A DNA stretch of 8,533 nucleotides, taken from Synergistota bacterium. Its GTDB lineage: Bacteria; Synergistota; GBS-1. Below, one piece after another: positions 1 through 6,870 of this stretch (its first letter is position 1; every line of letters begins with the position of its first letter). Position numbers and translations under genes: made by a program. The stretch spans positions 1 through 8,533 of the forward strand of contig JANXBX010000020.1 in the NCBI GenBank assembly GCA_025060595.1, in the 5' to 3' direction. Below the pieces are notes generated by a model. It did no database searches. It saw nothing but the letters and a program-made list of their open reading frames with translations, and had not been told where the DNA came from.

Positions 1-45
1 AGTTTGCTGATATAGTTTTTCTAAAAGCTCTGTCAATTTTTCCAT
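1..45 (-). CDS. 5' end of an unidentified gene, cut by the window edge
   Basis: An ATG at 45-43 on the minus strand opens a frame that stays open for all 15 codons to the window edge and reads MEKLTELLEKLYQQT, a plausible amphipathic helix with regularly spaced leucines. It starts 7 bases after the stop codon of the penicillin-binding protein gene, so it would be the next gene of the same transcript and could be translated by coupling. There is no clear Shine-Dalgarno sequence in the short gap. The family cannot be recognised from so few residues. The main doubt is that 15 codons could stay open by chance; the operon-like spacing and protein-like composition favour a real gene. Confidence 0.45.
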   Translation of the reverse strand, partial: MEKLTELLEKLYQQT

Positions 46-52
46 ATATGAG

Positions 53-2188
53 CTAGTTTTTAATACCGTATTTTTTAAGAAGTTCTTGAAACTTTCTCTC
101 TATTTCGTCGTCCTCTGCTTTTTTATTCTTTTTGTTTTCTTTAGAGGAACTTTCTGAGAAAGTAGATTCTATCTGAGTCGATGGATAAGAGGGAGTATTT
201 ATTTGAGACGAATTTGTTGAGGTGCCGTGAATGTCGCAGGTTTCAATCGGTTCGGTTCCTTTTATAAAGGCATGCTCTATAATGTTATAACAGGAGTTTG
301 ACGGGAGCTTTCCTGATTGAGCACATACTTTGATAAAGGTTATACCATTTGGTATGCTGAAGTCACTGATGGGTGTATCTTTAAGAGCCTTTTCCATGAA
401 ATCTTTCCATATTGGAGCTGCAATTCTTCCTCCTGTTGGTTCGTTTTTCCCGAGAGGAGAGCAATCATCATGTCCGACATAGACTGCAGCAACAAGATCA
501 GGCGTAAAGCCAATAAACCATGCGTCTGTGAAATTATTGGTAGTCCCTGTTTTACCTGCACATGGTCTATTTAATTTTGCTCTCACTCCTGTTCCTCTTA
601 TTACAACATGTTTCATCATATCTATCATAAGATAGGCCGTCTCGTCTCTTATAACTTTTTCAAGGCTTGGCATGTTTTTCTCAAGGAGTTTTTCATCTTT
701 GTCTCTTACTTCAAGTATTGCAATAGGTTTAATTCTGTATCCACCGTTTGCAATGCAAGCATAAGCAGTTGCCATTTCGATAGGGCTAACCCCTGCGGAA
801 CCTAAAGATATAGAAAGATCATTGGGTAGCGGACTTTCTATTCCCATTTTTCTAGCATATTCTATTATCATTTTAGGTCCTATTTGTTGACCTACTTTGA
901 CTGCTACTACGTTGTAAGAATGTTCAAAAGCTTCTCTTATAGTGACCCAGCCGTGAAATTTTTCATCATAATTGGAAGGTTTCCAGCCATTAGGAAATTC
1001 TATGGGAGAATCTTCCACAAGCGTACTTTCTGTAAAATTGTTATCTAAAGCTGCTGTGTATAATATAGCTTTGAAAGCTGAACCCGGCTGTCTGCGTGCT
1101 TGTACTGCTCTATTAAATTGGCTTTTTCTGAAATCCTTGCCACCAACCATGGCTTTTATAAATCCTGTCTTAGGATCTATAGCGATAATAGCTCCTTCTG
1201 CAGGAGCTTTGCTTAAAGCTTCTTCGGCGTATCTTTGAAGATCAAGATCTAAAGTGGTATAAACTTTAAGACCTCCTCGATATACTTGATGAGCTCCATA
1301 TTTTTCTAAAAGTTCTTTAAGAATAAAACTCACAAAATAAGGTGCTTTCCAATTCCTTGCTTCTTGAGGGCTCGAAAAAACTATCGTTTCTTGAAGAGCT
1401 TTTTCTGCCTCCTCTCGAGATATGTAACCCAAACTTTCCATTCTTCTTATTACATATCTTGTTCTTGATAAAGCTCTATCTAAATTTCTATAAGGGGAGT
1501 AAAGAGCCGGAGCTTTGATAACAGCAGCAAGGAAAGCACATTCTGGAAGGGAAAGTTCCCAAACGTTCTTGGAGAAATAGGTTTTTGCTCCTGCTTGAAC
1601 TCCATAAGCTCCATGACCCAAATATATTTCATTCAAATAAAGCTCTAATATTCTATCTTTATCATAGGTTTGCTCTATCTTAAATGCTAGCATTATCTCT
1701 TTTACTTTTCTTTCTAATGTTCTGCTTGGTGTTAAAAACAGATTTTTAGCTAACTGTTGGGTTATTGTACTTCCCCCTTCGACTATCTTTCTACTTTTAA
1801 TGTTAGTCCATAATGCTCTTACGATTCCTCTAAGGTTTATTCCTTCGTGGTAGTAAAAATCGCTATCTTCTGATGCCAAAACAGCATAGATTAAATGTTT
1901 TGGAATCTTATTTAAAGAGACCCATATCCTGTTTTCTTCAAAAAGGTTAGCGATTACTCTGCCTTTAATATCGTATATATGGGTTGTAAGATTGGGTTCG
2001 TATTTTCCTAGAAGTGAAACATCAGGTAGACTCTTGTACCAGAATAGTAGAATTCCCGCAATTGCTCCCAGGCTTATTCCGGCCGTAATAAGGATAGCAA
2101 TGACTATCGTTTTTATGTTAAAAAGATTCCTTGGGAAAAAAGTTTCTTCTCTTTGTTTTTTTTCTTTTTTTCTTTCTCTCTTTTTCAT
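53..2188 (-). CDS. mrcA: Class A penicillin-binding protein 1A (bifunctional peptidoglycan glycosyltransferase/transpeptidase)
   Basis: The product polymerises lipid II into glycan strands and cross-links the stem peptides on the outer face of the cytoplasmic membrane. The 711-residue protein has a very basic cytoplasmic N-terminus (KKRERKKEKKQR), one membrane anchor at about 25-51, and a GT51 domain with EDSDFYYHEG (catalytic E107), GGSTITQQLAKN (138-149) and the second Glu in KEIMLAF (E164). The transpeptidase domain has all three motifs: SAFK (nucleophile S370, K373), SYN (424-426) and KTGTT (546-550). A short tail carries Cys622, Cys633 and Cys651, then a Ser/Thr/Asn-rich linker and a Lys/Glu-rich end. 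The ATG at 2188 was chosen because GGTGAT lies four bases upstream and the basic anchor begins there; the open frame upstream runs through the promoter. It has its own extended -10 promoter and is divergent from the TroA-like gene. The family is certain; the 1A symbol is by best resemblance. Confidence 0.95.
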   Translation of the reverse strand: MKKRERKKEKKQREETFFPRNLFNIKTIVIAILITAGISLGAIAGILLFWYKSLPDVSLLGKYEPNLTTHIYDIKGRVIANLFEENRIWVSLNKIPKHLIYAVLASEDSDFYYHEGINLRGIVRALWTNIKSRKIVEGGSTITQQLAKNLFLTPSRTLERKVKEIMLAFKIEQTYDKDRILELYLNEIYLGHGAYGVQAGAKTYFSKNVWELSLPECAFLAAVIKAPALYSPYRNLDRALSRTRYVIRRMESLGYISREEAEKALQETIVFSSPQEARNWKAPYFVSFILKELLEKYGAHQVYRGGLKVYTTLDLDLQRYAEEALSKAPAEGAIIAIDPKTGFIKAMVGGKDFRKSQFNRAVQARRQPGSAFKAILYTAALDNNFTESTLVEDSPIEFPNGWKPSNYDEKFHGWVTIREAFEHSYNVVAVKVGQQIGPKMIIEYARKMGIESPLPNDLSISLGSAGVSPIEMATAYACIANGGYRIKPIAILEVRDKDEKLLEKNMPSLEKVIRDETAYLMIDMMKHVVIRGTGVRAKLNRPCAGKTGTTNNFTDAWFIGFTPDLVAAVYVGHDDCSPLGKNEPTGGRIAAPIWKDFMEKALKDTPISDFSIPNGITFIKVCAQSGKLPSNSCYNIIEHAFIKGTEPIETCDIHGTSTNSSQINTPSYPSTQIESTFSESSSKENKKNKKAEDDEIERKFQELLKKYGIKN

Positions 2189-2200
2189 TGGTATCACCGC

Positions 2201-2216
2201 TTTTAAGATTATATCA
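2201..2216 (-). promoter_or_regulatory. Extended -10 promoter of the penicillin-binding protein gene
   Basis: On the minus strand TGATATAAT (2216-2208) is a perfect TATAAT hexamer with the TGN extended -10 element. The -35 region at the usual distance is poor (TCAATG with a 17-base spacer), as is common for extended -10 promoters. The predicted start point is near 2201, which gives a leader of only about 13 bases carrying the GGTGAT ribosome binding site. No other promoter is visible before the ATG at 2188. Confidence 0.6.
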
Positions 2217-2232
2217 TATTTGGCGGAGCCCA

Positions 2233-2260
2233 TTGACATAAGTTCTTTTATTAATATAAT
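2233..2260 (+). promoter_or_regulatory. Perfect-consensus housekeeping promoter for the TroA-like gene and glnA
   Basis: TTGACA (2233-2238) and TATAAT (2255-2260) match the sigma-70/SigA consensus at all twelve positions, with a 16-base spacer. The start point is predicted at 2266-2268, only 16-18 bases before the GTG of the TroA-like gene. Nothing between that gene and glnA looks like a second promoter, so this one probably drives both. Its -35 box lies only about 17 bases from the extended -10 element of the divergent penicillin-binding protein promoter, so the two polymerases should compete for space. Confidence 0.75.
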
Positions 2261-2283
2261 CCTACTATGGAAGTGATTGTGAA

Positions 2284-3015
2284 GTGAGGGAAAGAATAAT
2301 TTTTGTGCTCTTTTTTTTATGTTTTTTTGCAAATTCTCTCTTTGCTCAGGAAGCTCCGGTAGTGGTGGGAGCTTCTTCTCCTCTTGTAGCTGATCTTGTT
2401 AAAAATATAGGAGGTAAACGAGTTGAGATTTTGCTTTTTCCTAATTGGCAAAAGGCAAAGGCCTTTTTTTGGATGGGAAAGGATTTAGAGCCTAAGGTAT
2501 ATGACAGTTTACTAAAAATTAAGGATATTCCTCAGGAAGTATTATTGGGTTTTATTCCTCGTATAGATGGAAATCCTTATGAATATTTTGATGCTCTTGC
2601 TGTTAAAAGTTTTATTTACCGAGTATCGAAAGTTCTTAAGCTTTTAGATCTGGCAGGAGAGGGATATTATCAAAGAAATCTTTCGAGATACTCGGTAGCC
2701 ATAGAAGGGACTTTTAGAGAGGGTAAGTGGAGTATGGCTAGGTTTAAAGAGAAGACTGTCTATACGCTTTCTCCTCACTTTTCGTATCTTCTTAAGGGAC
2801 TTGGATTAAAGGAGGTGAGGGTGTCATTAGAGAACTTATCTTCAGTGAAAGGTATATTAATAGATGATCCTAAAAATCCATTGAAAGAACCCGTTCCTAA
2901 GGGAGTTATTTTAGTTAGGCTTTTAGCAGATTTAAGCGGGGAAGTTAACACTTACTTAGGTCTTATAAAAGAGAATATAGTTGCTTTAAGTCTTGCTTTT
3001 TCTCAGTTAATGTAG
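2284..3015 (+). CDS. Diverged TroA/ZnuA-like periplasmic solute-binding protein, metal site largely lost
   Basis: The 243-residue protein begins with a signal peptide (MRER, a hydrophobic run at 5-21, likely cleavage near NSLFA/QE) without a lipobox, so it is probably periplasmic. The fold resembles family 9 (TroA/ZnuA, COG0803) metal-binding proteins: VVVGASSPLVADLVKNIGG at 26-44, a DPHxW-like segment changed to GNPYEYFDA (96-104), a YYQRNLSRY helix (128-136), TLSPHFSYLLKGLGL (161-175) and a C-terminal ADLSGEVNTYLGLIKENI (215-232). The stretch that normally carries the first metal His (PHxYEP) seems deleted after FPN (52-54), the second His is replaced in NPY, and the third is absent or shifted by two (S163/H165); only D216 may remain. 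It is shorter than the roughly 300 residues usual for the family, and no permease or ATPase is adjacent. The GTG at 2284 keeps the Arg-rich signal-peptide start and has GGAAG about 10 bases upstream. glnA follows after 24 bases. Family membership is an inference from motif spacing; the ligand is unknown. Confidence 0.8.
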   Translation: MRERIIFVLFFLCFFANSLFAQEAPVVVGASSPLVADLVKNIGGKRVEILLFPNWQKAKAFFWMGKDLEPKVYDSLLKIKDIPQEVLLGFIPRIDGNPYEYFDALAVKSFIYRVSKVLKLLDLAGEGYYQRNLSRYSVAIEGTFREGKWSMARFKEKTVYTLSPHFSYLLKGLGLKEVRVSLENLSSVKGILIDDPKNPLKEPVPKGVILVRLLADLSGEVNTYLGLIKENIVALSLAFSQLM

Positions 3016-3039
3016 GAAATTAAGAGAGGGGGTAAGGAT

Positions 3040-4371
3040 ATGAGTAGGGATGAGATGATAGAAGTAATATTAAAAAGAGTTAAGGATGAGAAGATAAAAT
3101 TTGTGGAAATTTGGTTTACGGATATTCTGGGGTTTTTAAAGGGACTAACTATACCAGTGGAAGAGTTAGAAAAGGCTTTTACTGAAGGACTTGGTTTTGA
3201 TGGTTCTTCTATAAAGGGATTTACAAGAATTGATGAGAGTGATATGTTGGCTTTGCCTGATCCTTTTACTTACGCAAGATTACCGTGGACTCCTGAGGAA
3301 GGAGGAACCGCTCGTATGTTTGCAGATGTGCTGACTCCTGACATGGAACCATTTGAAGGAGATCCTCGATATGTTTTAAAAAGAAACCTTATGAAGGCTA
3401 AGGAAATGGGCTTCGAATTTTTTGTCGGTCCCGAATTGGAGTTTTTCTATTTTAAGAGCAATAGAGAACTTGCTATTTTAGATCACGGTGGTTACTTTGA
3501 TATGATACCAAGAGACGAGGCCATTGAGTTAAGAAAACAAACTGTTTTAGCTCTTGAGAATATGGGAATAGAGGTTGAATATGCTCATCATGAAAGCGCT
3601 CCATCTCAACATGAAATAGATTTGCGCTATAAGGATGCTTTAACTATGGCAGATAACGTTATGACTTATAGATTTGTAGTTAAAGAAATAGCTTATAGAA
3701 ATGGTGTGTATGCTACTTTTATGCCTAAGCCTATATTTGGTGTAAATGGTTCTGGGATGCACACTCATATGTCCTTATTTAAAGACGGGAAAAATGCATT
3801 CTTTTCTTCAAAGGGTCTTTACAATCTATCTGATTTGGCTCTCTCTTTTGTAGCTGGTCTCTTAAAGTACTCACGAGAAATAACAGCTATTACTTGTCAG
3901 TGGGTTAATTCATATAAAAGGCTTGTGCCAGGTTATGAAGCTCCTGTGTACATAACATGGGCTAGGAGGAATAGATCAGATCTTATAAGGGTTCCTGGTT
4001 ATAAACCGGGAAAAGAGGAGGCAACGAGAATAGAATATCGCTCTCCTGACCCTGCTTGTAATCCTTATTTGGCTTTTTCAGTTATGCTAGCAGCTGGATT
4101 AGCTGGGATAAGAGAGGGTCTTACTCCTCCAGAGCCCGTTGAAGAAAATGTTTATGAGATGAGTGAAGAAGAAAGAAAAAAGCGGGGAATACAAACTTTG
4201 CCTGGCAGTTTATACGAAGCTTTGATTCTTGCCGAAAACAGTACGCTGGTTAGAGAAGCATTAGGAGAACATGTTTTTAATGAATTTATAGCTAACAAGA
4301 AAAAGGAATGGGATGAATATAGAGTACATGTAACAGCTTATGAAATTGAAAAGTATTTACCTATTCTTTAA
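3040..4371 (+). CDS. glnA: Glutamine synthetase, type I (GSI-alpha)
   Basis: This cytoplasmic dodecameric enzyme makes glutamine from glutamate, ammonia and ATP. All signature regions are present in 443 residues: FTDILG (26-31), DGSSIKGFTRIDESD (54-68), the metal ligands in GPELEFF (E132, E134), HHESAPSQHEID (183-194), NGSGMHTH (236-243), NSYKRLVPGYEAP with flap Glu300 (290-302), and RIEYRSPDP (330-338). R63 aligns with Arg62 of Bacillus GlnA, the residue involved in glutamine feedback. The C-terminal part reads LPGSLYEAL instead of the NLYDLP-type adenylylation loop, and the extra insertion of GSI-beta enzymes is absent. Regulation is therefore probably by feedback rather than by adenylylation. 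A strong GAGAGGGGG ribosome binding site precedes the ATG. The gene lies 24 bases downstream of the TroA-like gene, probably on one transcript, and its TAA overlaps the stop of ridA on the other strand. Confidence 0.98.
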   Translation: MSRDEMIEVILKRVKDEKIKFVEIWFTDILGFLKGLTIPVEELEKAFTEGLGFDGSSIKGFTRIDESDMLALPDPFTYARLPWTPEEGGTARMFADVLTPDMEPFEGDPRYVLKRNLMKAKEMGFEFFVGPELEFFYFKSNRELAILDHGGYFDMIPRDEAIELRKQTVLALENMGIEVEYAHHESAPSQHEIDLRYKDALTMADNVMTYRFVVKEIAYRNGVYATFMPKPIFGVNGSGMHTHMSLFKDGKNAFFSSKGLYNLSDLALSFVAGLLKYSREITAITCQWVNSYKRLVPGYEAPVYITWARRNRSDLIRVPGYKPGKEEATRIEYRSPDPACNPYLAFSVMLAAGLAGIREGLTPPEPVEENVYEMSEEERKKRGIQTLPGSLYEALILAENSTLVREALGEHVFNEFIANKKKEWDEYRVHVTAYEIEKYLPIL

Positions 4372-4757
4372 TCTTTTTCTATATATGCGATAGCATCTAT
4401 TTCAATAAGAGCTCCTTCTCTTGGCAGAGAGCTTACTTCTACAGTTGTGCGTGCAGGTGGATCCTCTTCAAAAAAGGTAGAGTAGACTTCGTTGAACTCT
4501 CTGAAAAGTTTTATATCTTTAAGATAACAAGTGGTTTTAATAATATCTTTCATTGTTCCACCTGCTGTTTCTACTATGGCTTTAATATTCTCTAAAACTC
4601 TGCGAGTTTGAATTTTAATATCTCCTTCTATGAGTTTTCCTGTGGAAGGATCAATAGCGAGTTGACCAGATACAAAAAGAAATTTGCCACACATTATTCC
4701 CTGACTATAAGGACCTATAGCTTGTGGAGCAAAAGTAGTAGAGATTTTCTTTTTCAT
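4368..4757 (-). CDS. ridA: RidA, enamine/imine deaminase (YjgF/YER057c/UK114 family)
   Basis: RidA is a small cytoplasmic trimer that hydrolyses 2-aminoacrylate and 2-aminocrotonate, the reactive enamines released by PLP dehydratases and lyases, to the 2-oxoacids. The 129 residues are the usual family length. Family signatures are visible: APQAIGPYSQG with Y17 (10-20), FVSGQLAIDP (28-37), NIKAIVETAGGTMKDI (57-72), PARTTVEVSSLPREG with the substrate-carboxylate Arg103 (101-115), and IEIDAIAY with Glu119 (118-125). The ATG at 4757 has a very strong AAGGAGGG site six bases upstream. It is the last gene of the minus-strand operon, starting 15 bases after the threonine ammonia-lyase gene, a source of its substrate. 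Its TAA shares the palindrome TTAA with the glnA stop, so there is no room for a terminator between the genes. Confidence 0.97.
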   Translation of the reverse strand: MKKKISTTFAPQAIGPYSQGIMCGKFLFVSGQLAIDPSTGKLIEGDIKIQTRRVLENIKAIVETAGGTMKDIIKTTCYLKDIKLFREFNEVYSTFFEEDPPARTTVEVSSLPREGALIEIDAIAYIEKD

Positions 4758-4772
4758 TTTAAACCCTCCTTC

Positions 4773-5978
4773 TTAATCAAGTTTTATTCTATATTTGTGA
4801 TATTCTAAGCTTTTTAATATCTTCTCTATATGATCTTTACCGTAAGTTTCTACTGTTATAGTTACTTCTGCTTCCGCTGGTTTTATTTTGAGATTTATTC
4901 TATCATGATTTATAGATACAATATTTCCTCGCTCCTCAGCGATAATTTTCAATATTCTAACCAAAGCTCCTGGTCTGTCTGGAAGAGTAGTAGAAAATCT
5001 TAAAAGCCTTCCAGTTTTTATTAGTCCTCTTTCTATTAGTCTTGCAATCATGTTAACGTCTATGTTTCCCCCACTTAAAATTACAAGAACTTTTTCTCCT
5101 TTTAATGAAATTTTTCGAGCTATGATTGCTGCTACTCCTACTGCTCCAGCCGCTTCGACTATGAGTTTCCCTCTTTCTATAAGGAGTAAAATAGCTGAAG
5201 CTATCTCTTCATCTGAGACCAAAATTATTTCATCTACATACTTTTTAATTATTTGTGTTGTTATCTCTCCCGGTCTTCTAACAGCAATTCCATCTGCTAT
5301 GGTGTTAACCTTTTCTAACTCTATGATTTTCCCCTCTCTAATAGATAAGTAGACTGCAGGAGCTCCCTCAGCTTGAACTCCTATAACCTTTATTTTAGGA
5401 TTTATTTCCTTTATAGCTGTGCTGACGCCTGCGATAAGTCCGCCCCCACCTACAGGTACTATAACTGCTTGAACATCTTTTAGATCCTCAAGTATTTCCA
5501 AAGCTATCGTTCCTTGTCCTGCTATGACTTCGGGATCGTCAAAAGCATGAATAAAATATAGGTTTTTCTCCTCTGCTAACTCTTTAGCCTTTTTATAAGC
5601 CGAATCGAAATCTTCTCCATGAAGTATAACCTCTGCTCCATAGTTTCTAGTTGCAGCTATTTTGGACATTGGGGCTGTTTCAGGCATAACTATTAATGAG
5701 TATACTCCTACTTGAGAAGCGGAATAGGCTACTCCTTGGGCATGATTGCCTGCCGATGCTGCTATTACTCCCTTTATCATTCTATTCTCTTTGAGATTGA
5801 GTATTTTGTTCAAAGCGCCTCTAACCTTGTAAGATCCGGTTTTTTGAAAAGTTTCGAGCTTTAGAAAAACGTCGCAATTTGAAAGCTTACTTAAGGTTTT
5901 AGATGATTCTATAGGCGTTTTATGAATAAAAGGAGCTATTCTTTTTCTCGCTTCTTCTATTTTTTTCAGAGATATCAA
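4773..5978 (-). CDS. ilvA: Threonine ammonia-lyase (threonine dehydratase), PLP-dependent, with C-terminal ACT domain
   Basis: The enzyme deaminates L-threonine (and usually L-serine) to 2-oxobutanoate through an enamine that RidA can hydrolyse. Positions are given from the GTG at 5987. The fold-type II PLP domain (about 1-320) shows KTGSYKVRGA with the PLP lysine K54, SAGNHAQG (78-85), the phosphate-binding GGGGL (180-184) and LSGGN (304-308). A single ACT-type regulatory domain (FSTTLPDRPGALVRI onward, about 331-404) puts it with the ~400-residue class rather than the 500-residue biosynthetic form with two such domains. The start preferred here is TTG at 5978: GAGGTGA lies five bases before it, and the protein then begins ISLKKIEEARKRI as is typical for the family; the GTG three codons upstream overlaps that same ribosome binding site. 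It sits between the EamA gene and ridA. The product could feed isoleucine synthesis or propionate-type fermentation. Confidence 0.95.
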   Translation of the reverse strand: MISLKKIEEARKRIAPFIHKTPIESSKTLSKLSNCDVFLKLETFQKTGSYKVRGALNKILNLKENRMIKGVIAASAGNHAQGVAYSASQVGVYSLIVMPETAPMSKIAATRNYGAEVILHGEDFDSAYKKAKELAEEKNLYFIHAFDDPEVIAGQGTIALEILEDLKDVQAVIVPVGGGGLIAGVSTAIKEINPKIKVIGVQAEGAPAVYLSIREGKIIELEKVNTIADGIAVRRPGEITTQIIKKYVDEIILVSDEEIASAILLLIERGKLIVEAAGAVGVAAIIARKISLKGEKVLVILSGGNIDVNMIARLIERGLIKTGRLLRFSTTLPDRPGALVRILKIIAEERGNIVSINHDRINLKIKPAEAEVTITVETYGKDHIEKILKSLEYHKYRIKLD

Positions 5979-5991
5979 AACTTTCACCTCT

Positions 5992-6870
5992 CTATATTGA
6001 GGCTAATATACTACCTGTCACTATAAAGACACTTCCTATACTTCCCCTTAATCCCAATCTTTCTTTATAAAATATAGTAGCGAGAAAGCTTGTAATTAGT
6101 GGACTTGTTGCTGTTATAACTCCTATTTGAGAAACAGGCGCCATCTGTAAAGCTCTTATAAATGCTAAGTAACTTATGCCTATCCCTATCGTTCCGCCCA
6201 AGCTTAATATAGACCAATTTTTTATGTTTTTAATATTTGTAGACAGAATGTCTTTCTTTAATAATACGGAGATCGAAGTTATTATTAAGAGAATTCCTAC
6301 TCTCCATGTCATAAAAGATATCGGAGTAAAGTAATAAGAGACCATTTTAACGAGGGCTAAAGAAGTTCCCCATGAAATAGCAGCTCCCATTGAAATAATG
6401 TATCCCTTGAGAGATGTAGTAATAGCTTCGTAGTTGCCTCTTTTTTCGTATAGTAGGTAAATTCCCCAAATTACTATCAAACATGCTATGAGGAGCTTCA
6501 TAGTAATTCTTTCTTTAAATAGAAAATAAGCAATTGCAATAGTTATTATTGGGTAGGAGGAACTCACAACAGTACACCTGCTTACACCAATAAGTTTTAG
6601 TCCTTTGAAGAAAAAATTATCTCCTATAAATAAACCCAGTATTAAGGATATACAGAATATAACCCAACCCTTTATCGGAAGATGAACATATAGATGATCC
6701 CATGTTTTAAGAATGAGATTTATAAGAAGAACGGATGCGAGGGCTCCTGTATTTCTTATAAAGTTTATCTCTATAGGAGAAAGGCCAATTCCTCCCCAAC
6801 GATATAGGAGTGGTGATATACCCCAACAGATAGCTGTTACAAATCCCAGTAGAACGCCTTCGTTAAACAT
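5992..6870 (-). CDS. EamA/DMT-family membrane transporter, probable amino-acid or metabolite exporter
   Basis: This 292-residue inner-membrane protein has about ten hydrophobic segments arranged as two EamA repeats. The duplication can be read directly: SYPIITIAIAYFLFKER (105-121) matches TSPLITSFLATIFYKER (255-271), and AICWGISPLLYRWG (13-26) matches AISWGTSLALVKM (164-176). Members of the drug/metabolite transporter superfamily include RhtA (threonine/homoserine) and YdeD-type (cysteine metabolite) exporters, but substrate cannot be read from sequence. The ATG at 6870 overlaps the last 8 bases of the upstream PLP lyase gene and has no convincing ribosome binding site, which suggests translational coupling. 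The threonine ammonia-lyase gene follows 13 bases after its stop. Position between two amino-acid lyases makes export of a related amino acid or breakdown product the best guess. Confidence 0.93.
   Translation of the reverse strand: MFNEGVLLGFVTAICWGISPLLYRWGGIGLSPIEINFIRNTGALASVLLINLILKTWDHLYVHLPIKGWVIFCISLILGLFIGDNFFFKGLKLIGVSRCTVVSSSYPIITIAIAYFLFKERITMKLLIACLIVIWGIYLLYEKRGNYEAITTSLKGYIISMGAAISWGTSLALVKMVSYYFTPISFMTWRVGILLIITSISVLLKKDILSTNIKNIKNWSILSLGGTIGIGISYLAFIRALQMAPVSQIGVITATSPLITSFLATIFYKERLGLRGSIGSVFIVTGSILASI

Noticed and set aside
317-2276. Plus-strand open frames inside the penicillin-binding protein gene (for example 317-574, 608-805, 972-1238, 1992-2276)
   Set aside because: They lie antisense to a complete conserved gene, have Cys/Ser-rich unprotein-like composition, and lack ribosome binding sites or family motifs.
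2189-2332. A 48-codon N-terminal extension of the penicillin-binding protein
   Set aside because: It runs through both divergent promoters and overlaps the TroA-like gene start, while the ATG at 2188 has a good ribosome binding site followed directly by the basic membrane anchor expected for the family.
2284-2349. Lipoprotein signal on the TroA-like protein (Cys13)
   Set aside because: The residues before the cysteine (FFL) do not make a lipobox and it lies in the middle of the hydrophobic core; an ordinary signal peptidase I site near residue 21 fits better.
4195-4260. Adenylylation site in glutamine synthetase
   Set aside because: The tyrosine in SLYEAL is not in the NLYDLP context of GSI-beta enzymes, and the overall length and C-terminus match the non-adenylylated GSI-alpha type.
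5050-5352. Plus-strand frames inside ilvA (5050-5352), at the ridA/ilvA junction (4608-4808) and inside the Cys/Met lyase (7320-7589)
   Set aside because: They are antisense shadows of well-conserved enzymes with no independent coding signals.
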